64,000 nucleotides of DNA from JASHPR01 sp963833885 (lineage in GTDB: Bacteria > Actinomycetota > Actinomycetes > Streptosporangiales > Streptosporangiaceae), in assembly GCA_963833885.1 (NCBI GenBank), contig CAWHZU010000002.1, positions 186,001 to 250,000 of the forward strand, given 5' to 3'. Shown here piece by piece: positions 57,235 through 64,000 of this stretch (positions are counted from its first letter, which is position 1; each line of letters opens with the position of its first letter). The notes beneath the pieces were generated by a model. The model was not told where the DNA came from and made no database searches. It was given only the letters and a program-made list of their open reading frames with translations. The position numbers and the translations under genes are program-made.

Positions 57235-59346
57235 TTATTGCTGGCCGCCGATGCCATCGCGCGCTTGCTGAACCAGGCTCTCGAATAGGTTCTGCGCGTT
57301 GGCGATCTGGTTTTCCAGCTTGTCAATCTGCGTCCGGATCTGGCCACGGTCTTCCGGACTGCTGGTGGCCAGTTCGGCTTGGAGCTTGTCCACCGCCGCC
57401 TGATCGGCTTGCTGGACGTTCTGCGCGAGCTGCTGGGCTACCCACGTGGGGGGGTCCTGGCCTGCCGGTGGCGGGGCGACGAGGTGGCTGGCGATCAGGG
57501 CATTGGCGATCGGCACCCACATGCCGGATTTCAGGTCGTAGAAGGCATCATCGCCGTCCTGGAGAGCCTGGGCCGGGTCCGTCGAGTCAGACAGGGAACT
57601 CCCGATTACAGGGCCCGATAGGGCATTGGCCAGCTCAGCGGAGTCCACCACGCCCTGAACCACGCCACCCCCTGGGATGAGCCCAAGCGCGACGCCAAGG
57701 CCACCCTGCAGAATGCTGTCCATCTCCTGGTTCTCAGCCGCGGCGGCTGCTGCCTGTTCCACTGTGCTGAAGTGGAGCCCGTTCTGGGCACGCTGGAGCA
57801 GTCCGGCTAGCGCTGATTCGTAGGTCAGCGGCATATCATCGCCGGGGTTCTTGACGGCGATGACAGCAGCCACGCCGATGTCACCGCGGACTTGGGCCAG
57901 GAATGTCCCGAACGCCGACGGATTGCGCAGTGCCTGCTGGATCAGTTTCTGCTCATTGGCCGAGGTGAGGCTAATGCCCCAGACGCTGCCAAAATGCGTA
58001 GTCTCGGTGCTAGTAAGGGAGGGATCGTCCGCGGAGACGGCTAGGTCGAACCGGAAGTTCGTCATCAGCCGTGTCAGCGCCGCCTGAACCTGCGGGCTGA
58101 CGGTTACGGCGTCGTCCCCGGTCGCTGGGGGCAGGCCCCGGACGATGTTCACCGCGGCTTCGGCACTCCAATCAGCCTGCGTGGTATCGCCGCGGGGGGC
58201 GGAGACGGCGGCTGTGAGGAACCCGCCGATGGCCTGCTGAGACCACGGCACCTGGTACTGGTCCCATGGCCCTTCAGGGCCGGTGTAGTCGGGGAAGGCG
58301 GTCATGCCGCCCCGCTCGTCGTAGCTGAGGTTGCCGTAGTGCACGAACTGCCAGGTCATGAGCTGCTTCGCGATGGCCGGGCCGTCCGGCGTCGACAATG
58401 TGTATGCGGCAGCGGCTTGGTTGCTGGTGTCCAGTTTCAGCAGGGTCATGGTGGGGTCGAATCGTGCCAGCGCCCGGTTGACGAGCTCGCCGTTCAGGTT
58501 CGTACCCGAGCTGACGAGCTGCCGCCAGTTCATCGGAACGGTGAAGTTGCCCGCGCGCTCCGCGTTAAGCAGCGAAGCGGTGACACTGCCCAGCACTTGG
58601 GCACCGGTCCCGGTGCCATAGGCATGCCCGTCCGGTCCGCTGGCCAGCAGCATCGCCGCCGACCACGGATTCTTTTGGCTGGCCGCAGTGAAAGCGGCCA
58701 CCAGGGCCTCGCTCTGTTGCGCGCTCAGGCCCTGGCCCGGTGGCAGACTGCACGTCAGCGCCAGGGACGAGGCAAAGGTGCTTAGGATTTTCGTATCCTT
58801 AGCGGACAGCACGTTGATGCCGCCGCCGTCCTCGTCATGGAGAGTCGCGGCCAGTGCTCCGGCAGCCTTCGCGGCCTGCGGCTGGGACCAGAAGTCGGCC
58901 AGGAACGTGGCGTCCCCTGCGTGATGTTGAAGATCTTCTTCGACCTCCACGATCAGGGCGCGCGCAGCCCTGGGATCCTTTCCGGACTCGGCCTCGGCCT
59001 GGGCCAGCAGCTTGGCATCTGCCTGGGCGCTGGCGGCATTCAGCGGCCCTACCCTGAAAAGCCACGGCATGTGGATCATGCCGCCAGGCAAATCGGCAGC
59101 TGCCTTCTTCTCCCAGGCCATAGCCATGTTGGATCGTGTGCGGATGTCGGCCGCGTCGTCGGCCGATTTGTGCTGGGCCTGCTGGAGCGGGGAGAGGTTG
59201 ATCGGTGTCCCCTGCCCGCCCGACCAGTACTCGTTTAGAGTGCTGACGATCGTCGGCACGGTTGCTGCCAGCACGTCCCGCAGTTGCTCTAACTTGGAGG
59301 CCAGCTCGTTCAGTCGGCCGGGCTGGACTCCGACCTCATCGCCCAT
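57235..59346 (-). CDS. Large (703 aa) putative T7SS substrate with WXG-like N-terminus
   Basis: Mostly helical. The N-terminal helical hairpin (about 1-100) carries LNEYWSGGQG, a W-x-G turn, and resembles WXG100/LXG leaders. The long middle (about 100-520) is Ala-rich and unlike any enzyme I know. A Gly/Val-rich hydrophobic stretch sits at about 550-580 (GGLGVALGLIPGGGVVQGVV). The C-terminus is a coiled coil (about 640-700; QQADQAAVDKLQAELATSS and onward). No toxin catalytic motif is recognised. It follows a WXG100-like gene and precedes a lipoprotein gene, one unit. Confidence 0.68.
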   Translation of the reverse strand: MGDEVGVQPGRLNELASKLEQLRDVLAATVPTIVSTLNEYWSGGQGTPINLSPLQQAQHKSADDAADIRTRSNMAMAWEKKAAADLPGGMIHMPWLFRVGPLNAASAQADAKLLAQAEAESGKDPRAARALIVEVEEDLQHHAGDATFLADFWSQPQAAKAAGALAATLHDEDGGGINVLSAKDTKILSTFASSLALTCSLPPGQGLSAQQSEALVAAFTAASQKNPWSAAMLLASGPDGHAYGTGTGAQVLGSVTASLLNAERAGNFTVPMNWRQLVSSGTNLNGELVNRALARFDPTMTLLKLDTSNQAAAAYTLSTPDGPAIAKQLMTWQFVHYGNLSYDERGGMTAFPDYTGPEGPWDQYQVPWSQQAIGGFLTAAVSAPRGDTTQADWSAEAAVNIVRGLPPATGDDAVTVSPQVQAALTRLMTNFRFDLAVSADDPSLTSTETTHFGSVWGISLTSANEQKLIQQALRNPSAFGTFLAQVRGDIGVAAVIAVKNPGDDMPLTYESALAGLLQRAQNGLHFSTVEQAAAAAAENQEMDSILQGGLGVALGLIPGGGVVQGVVDSAELANALSGPVIGSSLSDSTDPAQALQDGDDAFYDLKSGMWVPIANALIASHLVAPPPAGQDPPTWVAQQLAQNVQQADQAAVDKLQAELATSSPEDRGQIRTQIDKLENQIANAQNLFESLVQQARDGIGGQQ

Positions 59347-59448
59347 CGGGATTTACCCCCGTTCAGCACTTCGCTCTCCCTGCCACAACAGCGCGGCCCG
59401 TTCGTCTCGCGGCGCGAGACGCCCCCGGGGCGCTCAGGCGTTCGATGC

Positions 59449-59724
59449 CTAGCGGTGTTGTGCTTCGATCTGCATCATCTGCGTCTGGACCGCGGACACG
59501 ATGGCTGACTCCGCGGACGGCAGGTCGTTAAGGCAACTCTGCACAGCATGGTAGAAACTCTCCCACTCGCCGGCCCATGCGGTCGCCGCGTTACCTTCCC
59601 AGGTTTCTGGTGTCAGCCAAGGCTTGACGCCCCTAATCGCGGCACTGATGGCGTCGGCAGCGGCCTGCACCTTGTTCATGTCCGCCTCGGCATCCGAGAC
59701 TGCCTGACCAACGATGTCTCCCAT
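59449..59724 (-). CDS. WXG100-family protein
   Basis: 91 aa from ATG 59724, or 94 aa from GTG 59733. Two helices join at a W-E-G turn (LTPETWEGNAATAWAGEW), the ESAT-6/CFP-10 hallmark. The C-terminal tail is short. On the minus strand TAAAAT lies at 59739-59734, overlapping the GTG codon, so the ATG is the likelier start with a near-leaderless transcript. It should be exported by the EccC-type system, perhaps as a dimer with the divergent 91-aa protein or as chaperone for the 703-aa protein. Confidence 0.82.
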   Translation of the reverse strand: MGDIVGQAVSDAEADMNKVQAAADAISAAIRGVKPWLTPETWEGNAATAWAGEWESFYHAVQSCLNDLPSAESAIVSAVQTQMMQIEAQHR

Positions 59725-59969
59725 AACGTCCACATTTTACGCGCGCCTTGTGCATATTTCCATGATGTGACCAGTTTTACGAAAAACGGTTGTTGTGCAC
59801 GCTGAGGACCGATAACACATATTTAGGTCACATTTAGGTCACGGAGTGAGCCGATCCCGACCCCTATCACGGCACCATTACGTAACGATTGTCTCGTACA
59901 GTTCACGGGGCGAGCGCCAAGGGGGCGTGCGGTGGGGGACCCACGACAATCACGGAGGGTGAGTAGCTA
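59725..59969. promoter_or_regulatory. Divergent promoter region of the T7SS-type substrates
   Basis: About 245 bp, clearly AT-richer than the rest. It holds the TAAAAT -10 of the leftward WXG100 gene, the ATTTAGGTCAC repeat, TTACGTAA (59878-59885, palindrome) and a TACAGT (59897-59902) that may be the -10 of the rightward gene. The rightward SD is GGAGGG, 10 nt before the ATG. Confidence 0.5.
59821..59842. repeat. Tandem 11-bp repeat ATTTAGGTCAC
   Basis: Two perfect back-to-back copies (59821-59831 and 59832-59842), with an inverted GGTCAC-type element nearby (GTGACC, 59767-59772). They lie between the divergent WXG-like genes and are a candidate binding site for a regulator of both. Confidence 0.65.
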
Positions 59970-60245
59970 ATGGGATCGCCATTCATCGGGGTCGACGTAG
60001 CGGGAGTCCAGACGTGGAAGATCACGCTGGACAACGCGCACAACCAGATTATCGAGGCGTTAAACCGCTACCGAACTATCGCTCAGCAGAACGTTGAGGT
60101 CGCGCACGGCGCGCACTTCCGGAACCTCGACTCGCAGTGCGAGCAGATCACGAACAAGCACCTGAACGAACACAACCAGCTGCACGAGCAGTACACGAAG
60201 GACACAACCACCCTGGTCCAGAACATTCAGGCGATCGCTGGCTGA
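59970..60245 (+). CDS. WXG100-like small helical protein lacking the W-x-G motif
   Basis: 91 aa, ESAT-6 size, predicted helical hairpin: helix 1 about 14-40 (KITLDNAHNQIIEALNRYR), helix 2 about 52-88. The turn reads AHGAHFRNL where W-x-G is expected. It is rich in His, Asn and Gln. Single Cys at about 57. It has a good SD (GGAGGG). It is divergent from a true WXG100 gene and next to EccC, so it may be its heterodimer partner, as CFP-10 is to ESAT-6. The family call rests on size, fold and context. Confidence 0.7.
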   Translation: MGSPFIGVDVAGVQTWKITLDNAHNQIIEALNRYRTIAQQNVEVAHGAHFRNLDSQCEQITNKHLNEHNQLHEQYTKDTTTLVQNIQAIAG

Positions 60246-60267
60246 GCCAGCCTGGCCTAGCTCCGCC

Positions 60268-60302
60268 ACGGACGCGGCACCGGTCCCGGTTGCCGCGTCC
60301 GT
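60268..60302. terminator. 12-bp stem-loop between converging WXG-like and EccC genes
   Basis: ACGGACGCGGCA (60268-60279) pairs with TGCCGCGTCCGT (60291-60302) around an 11-nt loop, in the 69-bp gap. Confidence 0.75.
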
Positions 60303-60314
60303 CATTGTCTGCCG

Positions 60315-63300
60315 TTACCCGGTGAAGGCAAGTTGGACGGGCGTGAACATGCCCGGCCGCACGAGCAGCCCGCGGCCGAGCGGGCCTGGCCCGGCGTTGC
60401 GGGGCAGACGGATGCCGAACAGGTCGCCGTCCGTTGGCGCTTCGACCGCGACGAGCACGCCGCAGCGAGACTTCAGTGTTTCCTTGATGAAGCCGGAGAA
60501 GGCCCGTCCCAGGTCGCCGGTGGCGCCAGCGATGATCAGGCCGTGCTCCGCGTCCCGCCCGCTGGCGAGGATCTTCTCCAGCGGCGCGGACAGCGGCCCG
60601 TTGAAGAGCAACTCCGCGTCGTCAACGACAACCGCGTAACGGTCCAGCCCACTGACCGCTGCCGTCACGTCGTCCGGCTCGGCGTCGGAACCGAGCACTC
60701 CGAGCACTCCCTGACGCCCATCCAGCGAACGCAGCGGCGACCGGCGCGGGGTGACCACCAGCACGGACGTGCCGCTGGCAAGCAGCGACGTGGCCATCGT
60801 CAGCAGGGTGGCGGACCGGCCCGATCGCGGCGGCCCGGCGACCGTCAGGCCCGGGCCTTCGTCGCAGATGTCGAGCCCAAGCGGCCCGAGCTCATCGCCG
60901 CCGGCGCCGACCAGCGCCCACAGCGGGGACGACGGGGTGAAGCCGGGGGCGAGCTGCCACGTCTCCTCGAGCGTGATACGAGACGGCAGCGGGTCCACGC
61001 GCAGCGGCCGCTGCGTCCCGCCAGGCGGACCGTACTTGGCCAGCGATGCCTCGCCCAGCCGCTGCAACGCTGCCACCTGCGCCGGTCCCGATGCATCGGC
61101 GTCGAGCAGTGCCACCTGCACCTCGAGCGGATCCGGCGTTCCCTCGATCACGATCCGGCCCGCAGGCTGATGGCTGGGCAGCGAGCGCTCGCTGATCCCC
61201 GCGAGAGTCGAATCCCCCGGGTCGGTGAGCCGCAGCAGCATCCGGCGCTCGAAGACGGTTCCGGTGTGGCCGGTAAGCGCCAGCCGGTCGGTCGTCACGA
61301 CCGCGCACAGGCCCACTGCGCCACCCTCGCCCAGTAGCTGCAGGAATCCATCGATGAGCCGGCCGAAGTCGTATTTCTCGAAGGCGGCGTTGAACCCTTC
61401 CCACCAGTGCAGCAGCAGAACCATCCAGGGCAGCCGCTGCGCCGGATCGGCGGTCCGCGCGCGCTGTTCGGCGATCCCGGCGAACCCGCCCGCAGCGAGC
61501 AACTGCTGGCGGCGGGTGATTTCGCCGCGCAGCCGGGCAAGCAGCCGTTCCACCCGTTCTGTCTGGTCGCGGGTGACCACCGCGCCGCAGTGTGGCAGCG
61601 AGGTGAGCGGAAGCAGTGTGCTAGCGCCGCAATCGAGCGCGTAGATGTGCACGTCGGCAGGTGACGCGTGCGCGGCCACCGAGCCGGCGATCGTGCGCAG
61701 CACAGTCGACCTGCCGCTGCGCGGGGCGCCGGCGATGACCACGTGGCCGCCGTGTGCGATATCGAGGACCATGAGCTCGCGAGTCTGCCGGGTCGGAATG
61801 TCAGTCACACCGAACGGAACGAGTGGTGCGTCACCGGCTGTCGGCTCCCCAGCAGAATGCAGTTCGTCGATCGTGACAAGTTTCGACAGCGGCGGCAGCC
61901 AGGGACTGTGCTGCGGCGGAATGCCCAGTCCTTCGCTGGCCCGCTTGATCGCGTCCAGGAGAACCTTCAGATCGGTGAGTTCCTCCTCTTCCCGCTTTTT
62001 CACTGCATGGGGATGCGGCTCCGCCCGACCCAGGTCCGTCCAGCCGACTCGCGCCGCCCACACCAGACTGCGGGCTTCGGCGTCCGCCTGCGGTCTGCTG
62101 CCCCCTAGGTAGCCGGCCTGGAAAGGCACAAGCGATGCGTGGCCGAGGCGGACATACGCACGCCCAGGAGTTGCCTTCGCGATGTGAGCAGCATCCGGGG
62201 CATCGATGACATCGGTGCTGTCGGCCTGGTCGGTGACCCGTAGGGCGATCCGCAGGTTGGTGTTCGCCCTGATGTCGGCGGACACGACTCCGGACGGTCG
62301 CTGGGTCGCCAGGATCAGGTGGATGCCCAGAGAAGCGCCCTGCGCCGCGATGCCGACCAACCCGGTGACAAAGTCCGGCAGTTCCCCTGCCATCTGCGCG
62401 AACTCGTCGATGACGATCACCAGTCGCGGTAGGGGAGCCAGCGTGGCGCCTGGAACCTTGAGCCCGCTCCGCAAAGAGCGCATCCGCAGGCCGACGTACT
62501 CCTCGATGTCCTTGGCGCCAGCCGCATCCAGGACCCTCTTGCGCCGGGTCAGCTCGGCCTTCAGCGACGCCAGTGCCCGTACGACCAGGTGTGCGTCGAG
62601 GTCGCTGACCATGCCGACGGTATGTGGGAGATCGACGAAATCCTTGAACGCGGCGGCGCCCTTGTAGTCGACCAGGACGAAGGTCATGGCGTCGGGGCGG
62701 TTCTCGACGGCGAGGGACGCCACCATGGTCTGCAACAGTTCAGACTTGCCCGCACGGGTGGTCCCGGCGATCAGACCGTGCGGGCCGTCGCGGTGCAGGT
62801 CGATGGTAAACGGCCCGTCAACGCCCTCACCGACCACGGCGGTGGTGGAACTGCCGCCTGCTTGCCATCGGGCCGCGATCTTCCCTGGCGTGGGCGGATC
62901 CAGCCCGAGAACGTCGAGCTGCCGACTAGAGTCTGGCAGGCGCATGCCGCCTTCCTGATCGGTGATGTCGCGTATCGGGGCGATGCCGCGAGCCAGGCGC
63001 ATACACCATCCGGGTCGCACGAACTCCGGCCGGACGTCCTTGACTTGGGCAGCACCCGTCTGCTGTACGCGGAGCCCGTCGCTTTCTACGACTGTCACCG
63101 CCTGGCACTCGGACGGCAACAGCCGTTCATCGCTGTCCAGGCAAATCGCGTAGACGCCGACCTGCGGGCCGTCAGCCAAGATCGTCGGGATGCCGGCCTG
63201 AGCGCGCAGTCCGCGCGACCCGTCCAGGACGACCAGGATGTCCCGGGGAGAAGGATCCGCCGGCCTGCCTCCGCGGAGCGATTGCCTGGCAGTGATCAGA

Positions 63301-64000
63301 TCCGTCAGCTCACGGATCCGCGCGGCCCTGGTATCAGCGTCGTTTCCGACCAGGGCCACCGCACTCGAGTCTGGCTGCCTGCAATGGGGCAGCCATCGCA
63401 CCCATTCCCAGGTCGCCTGAGCCGTTTGCCGCGCCGAGGGATCCGTCAGAAGATAGATCTGCAAGTCGTTAGGGCTGTGCAAGGTCGCGGCCTGGGCCAC
63501 GAGCCAGCTGCCGATCTGCTGCGGCGTTCCGCCAGGCCCGGCCACACCCAAGACGCCGCGTTCATAGAGCGAGATCGTGACGGGGCAGTCGGGAATCGGC
63601 AGGACTGCGCGGCTCTTGGGCTCATCGACATTCGGGTCATGAAGCTCGACCCTCGACGGAAGGTCGGCGGTGCCGACCCTCAGCAGCAGGAAATCCGGGT
63701 CGCTGCGGCGCCGCTCCCACAGTCGGCGCCGCGGCCCGGTGGCAATCGCCAAAACGGCCGCCGGATCGGGACAGCTCGCTCGGCGCTGATCGCGCTCGGC
63801 CTCGAGCGCCTCGCGCGCGTTGTTCTCGATTCGCTCCCTGTGCTCCTGGTACTTGGCATACTTCTGCGCATAGCTCTTGCGGCCCTGTCTGCGCTTGGTG
63901 AGGCTATTGGCGAGCATCAGCACAGGCCCAAGCACAGCTACCGCTATCCAGATCAACTTGCCCGACGTCCCTGCTATCAGACCGCCTACGGCCGCCGGGG
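60315..64000 (-). CDS. eccC: EccC-type FtsK/SpoIIIE T7SS ATPase, 5' end outside window
   Basis: At least 1213 aa. The frame runs on past a TTG at 63956 to the window edge (GGLIAGTSGK, then LIWIAVAVLGPVLM), so the true N-terminus lies outside. A transmembrane helix and coiled charged segment (RRQGRKSYAQKYAKYQEHRERI) lead into three FtsK-like ATPase domains. D1 has a full Walker A, GTTRAGKS (about 62740-62770), and Walker B LVIVIDEFAQM. D2 and D3 have GAPRSGRS and GPPRSGRS, with Arg replacing the catalytic Lys, and weak Walker B motifs (D3 VVVDDAEL). It is the secretion motor of an ESX-like system. Confidence 0.93.
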   Translation of the reverse strand, partial: PAAVGGLIAGTSGKLIWIAVAVLGPVLMLANSLTKRRQGRKSYAQKYAKYQEHRERIENNAREALEAERDQRRASCPDPAAVLAIATGPRRRLWERRRSDPDFLLLRVGTADLPSRVELHDPNVDEPKSRAVLPIPDCPVTISLYERGVLGVAGPGGTPQQIGSWLVAQAATLHSPNDLQIYLLTDPSARQTAQATWEWVRWLPHCRQPDSSAVALVGNDADTRAARIRELTDLITARQSLRGGRPADPSPRDILVVLDGSRGLRAQAGIPTILADGPQVGVYAICLDSDERLLPSECQAVTVVESDGLRVQQTGAAQVKDVRPEFVRPGWCMRLARGIAPIRDITDQEGGMRLPDSSRQLDVLGLDPPTPGKIAARWQAGGSSTTAVVGEGVDGPFTIDLHRDGPHGLIAGTTRAGKSELLQTMVASLAVENRPDAMTFVLVDYKGAAAFKDFVDLPHTVGMVSDLDAHLVVRALASLKAELTRRKRVLDAAGAKDIEEYVGLRMRSLRSGLKVPGATLAPLPRLVIVIDEFAQMAGELPDFVTGLVGIAAQGASLGIHLILATQRPSGVVSADIRANTNLRIALRVTDQADSTDVIDAPDAAHIAKATPGRAYVRLGHASLVPFQAGYLGGSRPQADAEARSLVWAARVGWTDLGRAEPHPHAVKKREEEELTDLKVLLDAIKRASEGLGIPPQHSPWLPPLSKLVTIDELHSAGEPTAGDAPLVPFGVTDIPTRQTRELMVLDIAHGGHVVIAGAPRSGRSTVLRTIAGSVAAHASPADVHIYALDCGASTLLPLTSLPHCGAVVTRDQTERVERLLARLRGEITRRQQLLAAGGFAGIAEQRARTADPAQRLPWMVLLLHWWEGFNAAFEKYDFGRLIDGFLQLLGEGGAVGLCAVVTTDRLALTGHTGTVFERRMLLRLTDPGDSTLAGISERSLPSHQPAGRIVIEGTPDPLEVQVALLDADASGPAQVAALQRLGEASLAKYGPPGGTQRPLRVDPLPSRITLEETWQLAPGFTPSSPLWALVGAGGDELGPLGLDICDEGPGLTVAGPPRSGRSATLLTMATSLLASGTSVLVVTPRRSPLRSLDGRQGVLGVLGSDAEPDDVTAAVSGLDRYAVVVDDAELLFNGPLSAPLEKILASGRDAEHGLIIAGATGDLGRAFSGFIKETLKSRCGVLVAVEAPTDGDLFGIRLPRNAGPGPLGRGLLVRPGMFTPVQLAFTG

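Overview
The window is high-GC (about 70%) DNA from a filamentous-type actinobacterium. Evidence for this is the G/C-ending codon use, ANTAR/PP2C/MEDS signalling proteins, an N,N-dimethyl-4-nitrosoaniline (NDMA)-type alcohol dehydrogenase, a MocR regulator, a DUF3097 protein and an ESX/type VII secretion (T7SS) ATPase. The Streptosporangiales/Streptomycetales neighbourhood is my inference; the exact genus cannot be read from the sequence. I saw no rRNA, tRNA, CRISPR array, integrase or transposase. Both ends cut genes: a holin-family gene at the left and an EccC-type gene at the right.

Layout. (1) 1-12144: a stress-signalling block. It has a holin-family/DUF3618 pair, a SigB/SigF-type sigma factor, a three-gene minus-strand operon (poly-HAMP hybrid kinase, GAF-ANTAR protein, PAS-GAF-PP2C phosphatase), an ANTAR-GAF-PAS-PAS-PP2C protein, a STAS anti-anti-sigma factor and a MEDS/HATPase anti-sigma protein. 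Together these are the parts of a partner-switching network. (2) 12216-13956: a small hydrophobic protein and a GT4 glycosyltransferase. (3) 14017-19820: a seven-gene Mrp-type cation/proton antiporter operon with archaeal Mbh-like order (E-F-G-DUF4040-B-C-D, no full-length MrpA), preceded by a frameshifted DUF1275 gene and a MerB-like gene. (4) 20006-31808: accessory and transport genes, comprising a lipoprotein, DUF3097, MocR with a divergent EamA exporter, a spherulin-4-like lipoprotein, EamA with a divergent Lrp regulator, two DHA2 MFS exporters, one TetR regulator, and a CueR-like MerR regulator coupled to thioredoxin. (5) 32064-38570: TetR-SDR, a form II CO-dehydrogenase-like molybdenum hydroxylase operon (large-small-medium) and an NDMA-type alcohol dehydrogenase. 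(6) 38879-43086: two ECF sigma genes sharing a 571-bp identical block, one coupled to a membrane protein with about 24 dodecapeptide repeats, the other followed by an orphan GvpF/L gene. (7) 43272-54406: D,D-carboxypeptidase, VOC protein, Baeyer-Villiger-type monooxygenase, small genes, an Ig-repeat secreted protein, a class V aminotransferase-fold enzyme and a PadR-ABC operon. (8) 54762-64000: a T7SS-type island with a VWA protein, a ubiquitin-like/FHA fusion, WXG100-like proteins, a 703-aa putative substrate and EccC.

Many adjacent genes overlap by ATGA, GTGA or TTGA, so translational coupling is a strong theme. The parts most worth attention are the repeat protein with the duplicated ECF sigma modules, the T7SS-type island with its Ubl-FHA fusion, the poly-HAMP kinase operon, the Mbh-like antiporter and the CueR-like/thioredoxin pair. 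All family assignments come from reading motifs; no database search was run.
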